Notes: generated by a model not told the origin, from the sequence alone. A stretch of DNA of 64,000 nucleotides from Azospirillum doebereinerae (GCF_003989665.1 NZ_RZIJ01000007.1:183107-247106), one strand, 5' to 3'. Shown: positions 10,812 through 19,878, numbered from the stretch's first letter. Numbers and translations: made by a program.

Positions 10812-11824
10812 GCCGGCTTCCCCTGGACGAGCGCATCCCCTACGCCGCGCTGGTCGCCGGCTTGGCCGTGCTGACCCTGGCGCTGGGCCTCGCCTCCGTC
10901 GCCATCGGCTACGTCCCCTTCGATCTCGGCGCCGCCTTCGGGGATCTGCTGGGCGGTCGCGCCACCCTGCCGGCGCTGGTGCTGGCCGAGTTGCGGATTC
11001 CGCGCGCGGCGCTCGGCCTGCTGGTCGGGTTCAGCCTTGGCCTGACCGGGGCGGCGATGCAGGGCTGGCTGCGCAATCCCCTGGCCGAACCGGGCCTCGT
11101 CGGCGTGTCGAGCGCCGCCGCGCTGGGGGCGGTGGTCGTCTTCTACAGCGGCCTGTCGGCGACGGTCGCCCTCGCCCTGCCGCTCGGCGGGATGGCCGGC
11201 GCCGCCGCGGCGGCGCTGCTGCTGAACGTGATGGCGGCGCGCGGGGCCGGCACCACGACGCTGGTGATCGGCGGCATCGCCATCAACAGCCTCGCCGGGT
11301 CGCTGACCGCGCTGGCGCTCAACCTCGCGCCCAACCCCTACGCCGCGCTGGAGATCGTCTTCTGGCTGATGGGGTCGCTGGCCGACCGTAGCACCGACCA
11401 GCTCTGGCTGGTGCTGCCGCCGATGCTGGCCGGCTGGGCGCTGACCCTGTCGGGCGCCCGCGCGCTCGACGCCCTGACGCTGGGGGAGGACACCGCGCGC
11501 AGCCTGGGCTTCAACCTCGCGGCGCTGCGGGTGCGGCTGATCGCCGGGGCCGCCCTGGCGGTGGGGAGCGCGGTGTCGGTGACGGGGGCGGTCGGCTTCG
11601 TCGGGCTGGTGGGGCCGCATCTGCTGCGCCCGCTGGTCGGCGCCCGTCCGGGCCGGCTGCTGCCGGTCAGCGGGCTGGCGGGGGCGTCGTTGACGCTGGC
11701 CGCCGACATCGCGGTCCGCCTGCTGCCGACGCGGCCGGAACTGAAGCTCGGCGTCGTCACCGCGCTGATCGGCGCGCCCTTCCTGATTGCCTTGATCTGG
11801 CGGTTGCGCCGGGAGGAGCCGTGA
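10808..11824 (+). CDS. btuC: B12 ABC transporter permease BtuC-like (FecCD family)
   Basis: A 338-residue inner-membrane permease with about ten hydrophobic helices. It carries FecCD-family signatures: LRIPRAALGLLVGFSLGLTGAAMQ, NPLAEPGLVGVSSAAALG, FWLMGSLA, and VGFVGLVGPHLLRPLVG near the C-terminus. The ATG at 10808 overlaps the btuF stop by four bases. It would form the membrane channel with the ATPase encoded next and take cargo from the BtuF-like protein. Confidence 0.88.
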   Translation: MSRLPLDERIPYAALVAGLAVLTLALGLASVAIGYVPFDLGAAFGDLLGGRATLPALVLAELRIPRAALGLLVGFSLGLTGAAMQGWLRNPLAEPGLVGVSSAAALGAVVVFYSGLSATVALALPLGGMAGAAAAALLLNVMAARGAGTTTLVIGGIAINSLAGSLTALALNLAPNPYAALEIVFWLMGSLADRSTDQLWLVLPPMLAGWALTLSGARALDALTLGEDTARSLGFNLAALRVRLIAGAALAVGSAVSVTGAVGFVGLVGPHLLRPLVGARPGRLLPVSGLAGASLTLAADIAVRLLPTRPELKLGVVTALIGAPFLIALIWRLRREEP

Positions 11825-12618
11825 TGCGCATCGACGCCACCGGAATCACGGCCTCGGCCGGCGGGCGCCGCGTCCTGTCCGATGTGACGCTCAACCTCCA
11901 GGCGGGCGCGTTCGTCGGGCTGATCGGCCCGAACGGCGCCGGCAAGACCACTTTGCTGCGCATCCTCGCCGGGCTTGCCCCGCCCGCCGCCGGGACCGTC
12001 GCCTTCGACGGCGCCGACGCCGCCCGCCTCGGCCGGCGCGCCCTGGCCCGGCGCATCGCCTATCTGGCGCAGGACGGGCCGGTGCATTGGCCGCTGCGGG
12101 CCGAGGCGCTGGCGATGCTGGGCCGCCTGCCGCACCGGGGGATGCTGGGCGGCGTCACGGCGGCCGACCGGGCGGCGGTGGAGCGCGCGCTGGCGAGGAC
12201 CGACACGCTGCACCTGCGGCGGCGGATCGTCGGCACCCTGTCGGGCGGCGAGCGGATGCGGGTGCTGCTGGCCCGCACGCTCGCCACCGAGGCCGCCCTG
12301 CTGCTGGCCGACGAGCCGGTCGCGGCGCTCGACCCGCGCCACCAGCTGGAGACGATGGCCCTGCTGCGCGACGCGGCCCGGAGCGGCACCGGAGTCGTCG
12401 CCGTGCTGCACGACCTGACGCTCGCCGCCCGCTTCTGCGACCGGCTGATCCTGCTGTCGGACGGCGCCGTCCTGGCCGACGGGCCGCCCGACCAGACGCT
12501 CACCGACGCCAACCTGCGCGACGCCTACGGCATCGCCGCCCATCGCGGCCGGGTCGGCGACCGGCCCTTCCTGCTGCCCTGGACCGCGCTTTCCACTCAA
12601 GGGGAACCCGCCCGATGA
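11824..12618 (+). CDS. btuD: B12 ABC transporter ATP-binding protein BtuD-like
   Basis: A 264-residue ABC ATPase of the FepC/BtuD type. Walker A is GPNGAGKTT (about residues 35-43), the signature motif is TLSGGERMR, Walker B is ALLLADEPVAALD, and the switch histidine is in VLHDLT. The ATG at 11824 overlaps the btuC stop (TGATG); a GTG at 11821 is a less likely alternative. It energises the importer in the same unit. Confidence 0.9.
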   Translation: MRIDATGITASAGGRRVLSDVTLNLQAGAFVGLIGPNGAGKTTLLRILAGLAPPAAGTVAFDGADAARLGRRALARRIAYLAQDGPVHWPLRAEALAMLGRLPHRGMLGGVTAADRAAVERALARTDTLHLRRRIVGTLSGGERMRVLLARTLATEAALLLADEPVAALDPRHQLETMALLRDAARSGTGVVAVLHDLTLAARFCDRLILLSDGAVLADGPPDQTLTDANLRDAYGIAAHRGRVGDRPFLLPWTALSTQGEPAR

Positions 12619-13640
12619 CCGACGCCCTTCCTCCCACCCATGATCCGTCCGAGGTTGCGGCGCTGCTGCGCGAGGCCGTCGCCGATCCGGCGACCGCCTG
12701 GAGCCTCGGCTCCTTCGGCGCCGTCGCCGAGTTCCTGCGCGACGCCGACGAGCCGGTGCGGCTCGGCGACGACGGCGCGCGGCTGGAGGCCCGGACGGCG
12801 CGCGGCGGCCTGCGGTTGCGGTTCGATCCGGCGGTGCGCCCGGTCGCCTACGAGACCGCCGCCGGAACCGGCTGGAGCCAGGCCGTGGCCCTCTGCCTGC
12901 CCGCCGACGCCTGCGCCATGAGCGGACGCGGGGTCGTGACCGAGCTGGGACCGGACGCCGACGCCCTCGCGCCCGAGGACCGGGACGGCGTTCTGTTCGA
13001 CATCGGCCTTGGGCTGCCGCAGACCGACGCCTGCGTCCGCTCGGCCGACCCGCGCGTGGTGGAGCGGCTGCGCGCCGGGGTCGGGCGGGCTCTGTTCGAT
13101 CCCGAAAACCCGTTGGGCCGCGCCATGCCGGAGCTGAGTCCCACCCGCGTCTTCCTTGGCCGTGTCGGCCGGATCGAGGTCGGCCAGCCGATCCCGCCGC
13201 CCGGCGGCGCCAGCCCGGAAGGGCCGCACACCCACGTCCTGCCCCGTCTGCTGGCCGCCGGCCGCACCCACGCCGCCACCGCCCCCATTCCCGATGGCTG
13301 GGTTCCGGTCGTCCACCTGTTCCCGCCGCACCCGGCGAAGGACGGCAACGGCCGGCCGATCCCGTTCGACCGGGGCCGCCACGCCGCCTTCCAGGCCCTT
13401 CTGGAGCGCCACGGCGTTCCGGCGCTGGTCGGCCTGAAGCGCGCGGTCCTGGAGGCGCTGCACCGGAACGACCCGCCCATCGACGACGCGGCGCTCGACC
13501 GGGCGCAACGCCTGGCCGTCCGCGTCGCCGTCCGGCAGGCCGCGACCCTGTCCCCCGGTCTGCCCCGGCTCGCGGATTGGGTCGGCCGCTTCGACCGGCC
13601 CGACGCCGCCGGCGGCGAGGAGGCTCGCCCGGCGCATTGA
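12615..13640 (+). CDS. Unrecognised cytosolic protein at end of B12 operon
   Basis: A 341-residue soluble protein without signal peptide or membrane segments. The N-terminus has an A-W-S-L-G-S-F-G-A-V-A-E-F motif (residues 23-35) that I tentatively associate with an uncharacterised alphaproteobacterial DUF (possibly DUF6925); I cannot confirm the number. The C-terminal half has a Pro/His-rich stretch (PEGPHTHVLPRLL, LFPPHPAKDGNG) that could bind metal or nucleotide. The start at 12615 overlaps the btuD stop by four bases, so it is co-translated with the importer and should be riboswitch-controlled. A role in handling imported corrinoid, or in sensing supply, is a guess from context only. Confidence 0.8.
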   Translation: MTDALPPTHDPSEVAALLREAVADPATAWSLGSFGAVAEFLRDADEPVRLGDDGARLEARTARGGLRLRFDPAVRPVAYETAAGTGWSQAVALCLPADACAMSGRGVVTELGPDADALAPEDRDGVLFDIGLGLPQTDACVRSADPRVVERLRAGVGRALFDPENPLGRAMPELSPTRVFLGRVGRIEVGQPIPPPGGASPEGPHTHVLPRLLAAGRTHAATAPIPDGWVPVVHLFPPHPAKDGNGRPIPFDRGRHAAFQALLERHGVPALVGLKRAVLEALHRNDPPIDDAALDRAQRLAVRVAVRQAATLSPGLPRLADWVGRFDRPDAAGGEEARPAH

Positions 13641-13666
13641 CGGGGTGGCGGGGCTCGTTCGGGCGG

Positions 13667-14866
13667 TCATCGCCGGGCGGTCAGCAGCATGCGGCCGTAA
13701 ACCACGCCGAACAGCAGAAAGGCGACGATCCACGCCACCCCGGCCAGCGGCATCAGCAGCATGGTCCGCTGCGGGGCCAGCGCGGCGGCGATCCGCGCCC
13801 CGGCCGCGACCGTCACGGCGGCGTAGATCGCGATGGTGGGCCAGGAGGCGACGAGCGCCCGCCCGGTGTGGCCGAGCGTGGCGCGGGTCATCACCGCCAG
13901 CGTCATGCCGCCGATGGCCCCCGCCGTCCAGGCGTGGAGCGCGGCGCTGCCATGGGCCACGCTGCCGGCGACCGAGGCCCAGCCCGCCAGCAGGAAGCCG
14001 GCCGGGATGAAGGCGTAGGCGACGTGGAGGACGAGGACGAGCGGCTCGGCCAGCGTGCGGTGCGGTTGCCAGCGCGCCAGCCGGACCGCCTGCGCGATTC
14101 CGGCAACCAGCAGCAGGGCGCCGGTCAGGCGCTCGTCGACAAGTCCGGCGTCCCGCGCGACCCAGCCGGCCAGGGCGAGGACGCCGAGGCCCACCGCCAC
14201 TTGGTCGAAGCGGGAGAAGGGGGCGGGCAGCCGCGCGGCGCCCTGCTTCTTCAACCAGTTCCCGGTGAAGCTGGGGATGATGCGACCGCCGACCAGCATG
14301 ATCAGCGTCACCGTCGTCGCGACCGCGAGGCGCGCGCCGTGGGTGCTCTGCCCGAAGCGCCACAGCTCCCAATGGAAGAGGCTCTGCGCGCCGATCAGGA
14401 CGAAGAGGACGCCGAGGACCTTCAGGTTGCGCCAGTTCCTGCCGGCGACGATCTCCCGCCCCATCACGGCGGCGAGCGCGACCGGAAACAGCAGCGTGAC
14501 CAGCGCGGTCGCCAGCGGCCCCAGCGCGGTCGAGCCGGCGACGCCCAGCCGCCCGGCGGCCCAGGCCGCGAACAGCGCGGCCAGCGGCCAGCCGACCACC
14601 GGCAGGCGCCCGGTCCAGTTCGGCACCGCCGTCATCAGGAAGCCGGCGACGATGGCCGGCACATAGCCGAACAGCAGCTCGTGGGCGTGCCACGCGACGG
14701 GGGAGAAGGCCGTGTCCGGATTGATGAAGCCGAGGAACCACGGCACCCAGACGGCGATCAGCCCGGCGGCGTAGAGCGCCCCGCAGAAGAAGAACGGCCG
14801 GAAGCCGAAGCTGAGGACGGCCGGTCCGGTCCAGTTGCGGGAGCGCTCCATGGTGGTGGGCTTCAT
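13667..14866 (-). CDS. nnrS: NnrS family heme/copper membrane protein (second of two)
   Basis: A 399-residue polytopic membrane protein with about 12 hydrophobic helices. NnrS-type signatures include LSFGFRPFFFCGALYA, WHAHELLFGYVPAIVAGFLMTAVPNWTGR and MTRATLGHTGRAL, with conserved histidines (WHAHE, LGHTG) that could ligate heme or copper. By family, NnrS proteins protect against nitric oxide stress and are found with denitrification genes; the mechanism is not settled. The start at 14866 is preferred because an AAAGG precedes it; 14905 is an upstream alternative without a visible ribosome site. It follows the other nnrS gene by 48 bp and faces the B12 operon tail to tail. Confidence 0.88.
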   Translation of the reverse strand: MKPTTMERSRNWTGPAVLSFGFRPFFFCGALYAAGLIAVWVPWFLGFINPDTAFSPVAWHAHELLFGYVPAIVAGFLMTAVPNWTGRLPVVGWPLAALFAAWAAGRLGVAGSTALGPLATALVTLLFPVALAAVMGREIVAGRNWRNLKVLGVLFVLIGAQSLFHWELWRFGQSTHGARLAVATTVTLIMLVGGRIIPSFTGNWLKKQGAARLPAPFSRFDQVAVGLGVLALAGWVARDAGLVDERLTGALLLVAGIAQAVRLARWQPHRTLAEPLVLVLHVAYAFIPAGFLLAGWASVAGSVAHGSAALHAWTAGAIGGMTLAVMTRATLGHTGRALVASWPTIAIYAAVTVAAGARIAAALAPQRTMLLMPLAGVAWIVAFLLFGVVYGRMLLTARR

Positions 14867-14914
14867 CGTGGCTTGCCTTTCGCGGTCGTCGCTTTGGGTC
14901 GGCATTGTGAAGAG

Positions 14915-16129
14915 TCAACAAACATCGGCCTCGGCCACACGGGGCCTCGACAGGTACGGCCAATAGGTCTTGAGCCAGAGCAGGAAGGCCGCCGCCCAGG
15001 CCAGCGCCGCCAGCGCGTGCGGCGATCCGGGCAGCGGCGGCAGGACGCCCAGCTCCGGCAGGACCCGCAGCAGCGCCGCCGCGACCAGCAGAAGGAGCGC
15101 CGCCCGCGCCGCGCCCGGCAGGGGGAGGCTGCGGCCGGTGTGGAACAGCCCGGCGATGGCGAAGACCGCCAGCACGCCGAGGCCCAAGCCCCCCATCAGC
15201 GCCAGATGCAGGGCCGGCGTCTCGGGGAAGGGCGCGCCCAGCCGCGCGGCGCCGACCAGCAGCAGACCGCTTCCCGCCAGCAGGCTCGACCCGGCCAGCG
15301 CCAGGATCTCGGCGCGGAAGAAGGAACGGCCGATGAAGGATTCGGCGACCCGGTCGAGGAAGGCGGCTCCGGCGGCGATGGTCAGCCAGGCGCCCACCGC
15401 CGGCGACACCCCGGCGATCTCGCCGATCAGCGCGACGGCGACCAGACCGGGCGCCAGATTGATCCGGCCGGGGTGCGGCCGGTAGGGCGAGCTGGTCTCG
15501 CCGGGATCGAGGACGAGGTTGGTGACGGGCACCGCGATGCGCGCCAGCACGAGGCCCAGCAGGCCGAGCAGCACCAGACCGGCGGCGTGCAGCCCGGCCT
15601 GCGCCAGCTCCACGGCGCCGAGGACGAAGGCGGCGTGGACCACGGTCCCGGCCACCGCCAGCGCGGTCAGCCACAGCAGCACGCCGGACAGCCTAGTGGT
15701 GCGCTTGCGCCACGCCACCGCCGCGACGTAGAGGGGCAGGGCGGCGAGCCACGCGGTGTCGGCGACGGTCGCGACCATGGCCGATCCGTCGGCGCCGATC
15801 AGCCCGGCGAGCCGCCCGATTCCCCACAGCGCGGCCAGCGCGAACAGGGGGCGGCCCTGGAGCCGCTTCGTGTCGGTCCATTCCGGGATCGCCGTGGTGA
15901 TGAAGCCGATCACCGCCGCGCCGAAGGATCCGAACAGCATCTCGTGCGCGTGCCACAGACCCGGCGGGATCGCGCCGTCGCCGGGCAGGGCGAAGCCGTT
16001 GACCACCGCCCACAAAACCGGCCACAGCGCGGCGTGCAGCGCCGCCAGCGGGAAGAACAGCCGCAGCCCCTCGTCGCCGAGGATGGCGAAGAGGGTCGGG
16101 GCGGGTTTGCCGAGGGTCAGGGCCGTCAT
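14915..16129 (-). CDS. nnrS: NnrS family membrane protein (first of two)
   Basis: A 404-residue relative of the neighbouring NnrS protein, also with about 12 membrane helices. It has the key LWHAHEMLFGSFGAAVIGFITTAIPEWTDT motif and RVAESFIGRSFFRAE, but its C-terminal half is diverged. Its ATG overlaps the end of the ATPase gene by four bases, tying it to the ABC transporter. Two different NnrS proteins in one unit suggest either a heterodimer or two steps of one pathway; this is inference. The C-terminal helices end in a short cytosolic tail. Confidence 0.82.
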   Translation of the reverse strand: MTALTLGKPAPTLFAILGDEGLRLFFPLAALHAALWPVLWAVVNGFALPGDGAIPPGLWHAHEMLFGSFGAAVIGFITTAIPEWTDTKRLQGRPLFALAALWGIGRLAGLIGADGSAMVATVADTAWLAALPLYVAAVAWRKRTTRLSGVLLWLTALAVAGTVVHAAFVLGAVELAQAGLHAAGLVLLGLLGLVLARIAVPVTNLVLDPGETSSPYRPHPGRINLAPGLVAVALIGEIAGVSPAVGAWLTIAAGAAFLDRVAESFIGRSFFRAEILALAGSSLLAGSGLLLVGAARLGAPFPETPALHLALMGGLGLGVLAVFAIAGLFHTGRSLPLPGAARAALLLLVAAALLRVLPELGVLPPLPGSPHALAALAWAAAFLLWLKTYWPYLSRPRVAEADVC

Positions 16130-16899
16130 GGGGTCCGCCTTTCGTCGACGTCGTGGATGTGGCGGAACAGCGGATCGTCGGCGAGGAAGCCGGCGACCAG
16201 CCGGTAGAGGGCGCCGTCGTCGCGCCCGCCCGGTTCGCCCGGAACGGCGCGCGAGCCGGCGATGCCGCGCCCGTGCACGTCCATCACCACGACGCGGTGG
16301 GCGATGCGGACCGCCTCCATCAGGTCGTGGGTGATGAACAGGGCGCCGAAGCGCGCCGCGCGCGCCGCCTCGATCACCAGATCCTGCATGCGGCGCTTCA
16401 AGGCCACGTCGAGCGCGGTGAAGGGCTCGTCGAAATAGACGAAGTCGGGGTCGATCGCCAGCGCCCGCGCGATGGCCGCGCGCTGGCGCATGCCGCCCGA
16501 CAGCTCGATGGGGAACTTGTCGAGGTCGGCGGGGTCGAGCGCCACCCGCCGGGCGGCCTCCTCCGCCCGCTCCCGCCGTTCCCGGCGGGGCAGTCCGTGA
16601 AGGCGCAGCGGGTAGGCGATGTTGGCGCGCGCCGTCGCCCAGGGCAGCAGGCGCGGGTCCTGGAACACCATGCCGTGGCGGCGGTAGCCGCGCGCGACCC
16701 GGCCGCGCGACGGTTCCACCACCCCGGCGGCGATGTGGGCCAGCGTGCTCTTGCCGCAGCCCGACGGTCCGACGAGCGCCGCCACCTCGCCCACCGCCAG
16801 CGTCAGCTCGACCGCGTCGAGCACCGTGCGCCCGAGATAGGCGTGGCCGACGCCGGACAGCGTCAGGGAGGGGGCGGCGTGGGTCGGGTCCTGGGTCAT
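16126..16899 (-). CDS. ABC transporter ATPase, nitrate/sulfonate/taurine type
   Basis: A 257-residue ABC ATPase. Walker A is GPSGCGKST (residues 44-52), the Q-loop MVFQDPRLLPW is the form typical of SsuB/TauB/NrtD proteins, the signature is [16 protein letters not shown], Walker B is FVYFDEPFTALD, and the H-loop is FITHDLMEA. It should pair with the permease at 19879-20703 although the TonB receptor gene lies between them. The gene is preceded by a 560-bp spacer carrying a repeat element and an operator-like array, so it may have its own promoter. Confidence 0.88.
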   Translation of the reverse strand: MTQDPTHAAPSLTLSGVGHAYLGRTVLDAVELTLAVGEVAALVGPSGCGKSTLAHIAAGVVEPSRGRVARGYRRHGMVFQDPRLLPWATARANIAYPLRLHGLPRRERRERAEEAARRVALDPADLDKFPIELSGGMRQRAAIARALAIDPDFVYFDEPFTALDVALKRRMQDLVIEAARAARFGALFITHDLMEAVRIAHRVVVMDVHGRGIAGSRAVPGEPGGRDDGALYRLVAGFLADDPLFRHIHDVDERRTP

Positions 16900-16965
16900 G
16901 GCGGGGAGGCTTTCATCAGGCTGGGTGCGTGTTCGGCGGGGAGGCGTCCGCGCGGGACGGGGAGT

Positions 16966-17025
16966 GGAACGTTTGGAACGTTTGAAACACCGTGGAACAG
17001 TGTTCCGGGTTGCGTTCCATGTTCC
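16966..17025. promoter_or_regulatory. GGAAC/GTTCC operator-like array
   Basis: Three 9-base-spaced units (GGAACGTTT at 16966, GGAACGTTT at 16975, a degenerate GAAAC at 16984) run into a perfect palindrome GGAACAGTGTTCC at 16994-17006. Two inverted GTTCC units follow at 17014-17018 and 17021-17025. The arrangement, direct units on one side and inverted units on the other of a palindrome, looks like a multi-site operator for the ATPase-nnrS-nnrS genes. No regulator can be named; the spacing does not fit the alphaproteobacterial LexA box or an FNR/Dnr box. Confidence 0.5.
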
Positions 17026-17160
17026 ATCGGCTCATGCGCCGGGCCGGGGCCGGAAGGATGGGCGTGTCGGGGGGCATGGCGGGGCTCCGTAGAGGGCGGG
17101 AACGGTTGATGTCATGATATAGGAATTTGTTCTTAAACATGGGACGTTTCGGCGAATTGT

Positions 17161-17394
17161 CTCCCTCTCCCGCCCCGGGAGAGGGCGTGAAGCCGACGGC
17201 CGCAGGCCGGATGAACGCCGAAGGCGATCATAGGCGAAGCGCGGTCGCGAGGCTTGCGAGCGACCTCGGGGCCCGCCGCGCAGCGGTGGGAAGGGTGAGG
17301 GGCTATCGGAACATGGACTAAGTACCACGCCCGATAGCCCCTCACCCTCCCCGCTTTGCGGGTCCCCTCCCTCTCCCGGGACGGGAGAGGGCTT
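17161..17394. repeat. Intergenic palindromic repeat, family A copy 1
   Basis: A nested inverted repeat. The inner arms GGGTGAGGGGCTATCGG (17293-17309) and its exact complement (17331-17347) flank a 21-base loop; outer CCCTCTCCC/GGGAGAGGG blocks lie at both ends (17164-17185 and 17369-17390). Compared with copy 2 at 49481 it has about 80 extra bases in the left half (about 17186-17287). It lies between the TonB receptor and ATPase genes and does not overlap a coding region. Confidence 0.85.
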
Positions 17395-17461
17395 TGTTGC
17401 CGTCATAGGCGATTGCCCTCTCCTCAGGGGAGAGGGGGGATTCTCCGTTCCGTCAGGACTC

Positions 17462-19717
17462 TCAGAAGTTCACCTTCAAACCGGCGTAGAAGGCCCGGCC
17501 GTCGCCCGGCAGGTAGACCGCCTGGGTGGCCGAGGCCTGATCGACGATCAGCGTCGAGGAGGCGTAGGTCTTGTCGAAGATGTTGCGCGCCTCGCCGTAG
17601 ACGCTGACGCGCTCGGTGACGGCGTAGGTGGTGCGCAGGTCCACGGTGGCGTAGCCGCTGGTGTGGACGGTGTTCATGTTGTCCACGGGGGTCTTGCCGG
17701 GGTACCAGTCGACCTCCGCCTGCACCGACAGCGCGGGCGTCACGTCGTAGCGCGCCGAGGCGTTGATCACGTGGCGCGGCGCGCCGGCCAGCCGGTTGCC
17801 GCCGCGCACCGGGTCGTCGTGGAAGCGGAAATCCTGGAAGGTGTAGGCGAGCCGGCCGCTCAGCCTGTCGGTCAGGTTGGCCGTCAGCCCGAGATCGACG
17901 CCGAAATGCCGTGTCTGGTCGGCGTTCACCGCGCCCAGCGAGACGCCGGTGACGTCGCGCAGGCTCAGCAACTCGTTCTTGACCCAGGAATAGTAGGTCC
18001 CGGCGTCGACCGCGACGACGCCCAGACGGCCGCGCCAACCGGCTTCGACGGTGGTCGCCGTCTGCGCCTTCAGGTCGGGCGTGCGGTAGGCGGCGGAGAT
18101 GAAGGCGGGTTGGGCCGGGTTGGGGCGCCCGGCGCTGCTGTTGGGCGTGCCGTTGATCGTGGCGATCAGGTCGTCGTGGGTCGGCGGCTCGAAGTTGCGG
18201 CTGACGGCGGCGAAGAGGGTGTGGTCTGGGTGCGGCTTCCAGGTCGCGCCCAGGCTGGGGCTGACTCCGGTGTAGTCGCGGTCGTAGCCGGTGCCGACCG
18301 TCGGGATCGAGCCGGCCGGCAGCGCCACGCGCGGGTTGGCCGGGTTGAAGGCGATGGTCGGCCGCCGCGCCGCACCGAAGGTGTCGTCGTTCTCGCGCGT
18401 GGCGTGGGTGATCGTCACCGCCGGGGACAGGGTGACTCCGGCGCCCAGCGGCACGTTGAAGCCGCTGTGCAGCGCCAGCGTGCTGGCGTCCATTCGGCTG
18501 CGCCCGAACAGGGCGCCCTGGCTGCCGGCGACGTTCAGGTAGTCCTCGCGGTCGGCCGAGCCGATCACGTAGCGCACGGTCGTCTCGAACAGCGGCAGGG
18601 GCTGGTTGGAATCGGGGTTGTAAGCGTAGCGCGCCACGGCGGTCACGTCGCCGCCCTCGGTCTTGCGGATGCCGGACGAGACCGGGAAGCGGAAGCGGTC
18701 GTCGGTGTGGGTGTAGCCCAGCGCCACGTCGAGCAGATGCGACCCGAAGGTGGCCGTGGTGCGGTTGCCGACGCGGAACTGCCTGGCCTCGCGCTGCGGC
18801 CGGTCGCGGACGACGTTCGGTCCCGGATTGGTGGCGACGCCGTTGACCAGGGTGGGGCCGGTGAAGACCGATTCCGGGCGCGCGTTCAGAAGCTGGCGGG
18901 TCAGCGGGCCGGCGACGTCGAAGGGCAGGTCGGTGTAGCCGGCGAAGAAGCGGGTGCTGACGGTGTCCGACAGGGTGGCGCCGACGTTGGCGTCGAATCC
19001 GGTGCGCTCGGAGCTGTTGTAATCGCGGAAGCCGTCGCGCCGGCTGCGCTGGAACTGGATCAGCCCGTCGAGGTTTCCGGCCCGGCCGCCGGCCTGCGCG
19101 GTGGTGTTGAGCTGCCCGAAGCTGCCGCCCTCGACGCCCAACCGGACGCCCGGCGCCGACGACCCGGTGGGGGAGACGAAATTGATCGCCCCACCCAGCA
19201 CGCTGGCGCCCAGCCGGTTGGCGGTGTAGCCGCGATAGATCTCGGTGAGTTCCGCTTGGCGCGGGTTGGCCAGCCCGACGATGTAGGAGCCGTCGGCCCG
19301 GTTCAGCGGCAGGCCGTTCTGCAGGGCCAGGATGCCGCGCTCCACCGGGTTCTGCTGAAGCCCGGAGCCGCGAATTTGGATGCGCGGCTGGTCGTTGCCG
19401 CCGAAGAAGTTCTGCACCACGACGCCCGGCACCCCGGCCAGCGCGTCGGAGACGGTGACGTTGGCCTTGCCCGCCAGATCCTCGTCCACCACCAGGGCGG
19501 TGCCGCCGGGGATCGCCTCCAGCCGCTTGCGGGCGGTCGCCTCGGCGCCGTCGCCGCGGCCCTCGACGGTGACGGCGTCGAGCAGGACGGCGGCCCCCGG
19601 CGCGGCCGACTGGGCGCGGGCCGGGTCCGGCGTCGCGGCGGCCAGACCGGCTACGGCCAGACCGGCCAGCAGGAGGGTGGTGTCGCGGGTGGTGGTGGCC
19701 TGTCCCCGTGGTGTCAT
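17462..19717 (-). CDS. TonB-dependent outer-membrane receptor
   Basis: A 751-residue receptor with a signal peptide ending near RAQS, a TonB-box-like AVTVEG stretch, a plug (VSDALAGVPGVVVQNFFGGNDQ, IQIRGSG, LGGAINFVS) and a long barrel ending in AFYAGLKVNF. It is the siderophore/metal-chelate class in overall form; the ligand is not evident. It lies between the permease and the ATPase of a nitrate/sulfonate-type importer and next to two nnrS genes, and a Fur-like box precedes it, so iron, heme or copper chelate uptake is the best guess. It is clearly different from the BtuB-type receptor at 8041. Confidence 0.92.
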   Translation of the reverse strand: MTPRGQATTTRDTTLLLAGLAVAGLAAATPDPARAQSAAPGAAVLLDAVTVEGRGDGAEATARKRLEAIPGGTALVVDEDLAGKANVTVSDALAGVPGVVVQNFFGGNDQPRIQIRGSGLQQNPVERGILALQNGLPLNRADGSYIVGLANPRQAELTEIYRGYTANRLGASVLGGAINFVSPTGSSAPGVRLGVEGGSFGQLNTTAQAGGRAGNLDGLIQFQRSRRDGFRDYNSSERTGFDANVGATLSDTVSTRFFAGYTDLPFDVAGPLTRQLLNARPESVFTGPTLVNGVATNPGPNVVRDRPQREARQFRVGNRTTATFGSHLLDVALGYTHTDDRFRFPVSSGIRKTEGGDVTAVARYAYNPDSNQPLPLFETTVRYVIGSADREDYLNVAGSQGALFGRSRMDASTLALHSGFNVPLGAGVTLSPAVTITHATRENDDTFGAARRPTIAFNPANPRVALPAGSIPTVGTGYDRDYTGVSPSLGATWKPHPDHTLFAAVSRNFEPPTHDDLIATINGTPNSSAGRPNPAQPAFISAAYRTPDLKAQTATTVEAGWRGRLGVVAVDAGTYYSWVKNELLSLRDVTGVSLGAVNADQTRHFGVDLGLTANLTDRLSGRLAYTFQDFRFHDDPVRGGNRLAGAPRHVINASARYDVTPALSVQAEVDWYPGKTPVDNMNTVHTSGYATVDLRTTYAVTERVSVYGEARNIFDKTYASSTLIVDQASATQAVYLPGDGRAFYAGLKVNF

Positions 19718-19756
19718 GATGGTTGGTCCCCCGAAACGGCCGTTCGCCGATATTTT

Positions 19757-19771
19757 TGCGAATGATAGTCA
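19757..19771 (-). promoter_or_regulatory. Fur-like box upstream of TonB receptor
   Basis: On the minus strand the 15-mer TGACTATCATTCGCA matches the 7-1-7 Fur consensus TGATAATnATTATCA at 10 of 14 scored positions. It lies 40-54 bases before the receptor ATG, inside the 161-bp gap after the permease gene. Iron-responsive control is therefore likely, and the receptor may have a promoter separate from the genes upstream. Confidence 0.5.
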
Positions 19772-19878
19772 CCCGCACTCTATCGGTCTTTCCGGCGTCC
19801 TGTTTGTCCGGGGTCAAGTCCGGGACGGAAAAGAAGGGTACACCGTCGATTTTTCCACCGGCCGCGAAGCGGGCGCGG

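Noticed and set aside
13577..16207. A plus-strand open frame of 876 codons across the nnrS genes
   Set aside because: It is very rich in Arg, Gly and Gln, with no domain, and is antisense to two clear membrane proteins; a by-product of high GC.
16966..17025. LexA box in the GGAAC array
   Set aside because: The alphaproteobacterial LexA site is GTTC-N7-GTTC; spacings here do not match.
17133..17345. Similar small minus-strand frames in both family A repeats (start MRGYRAWY)
   Set aside because: Similarity follows from the DNA repeat itself; the frames run out of the conserved arms and lack ribosome sites.
17663..19765. A 700-codon plus-strand frame opposite the TonB receptor
   Set aside because: Low-complexity shadow of the receptor gene; no motif or ribosome site.
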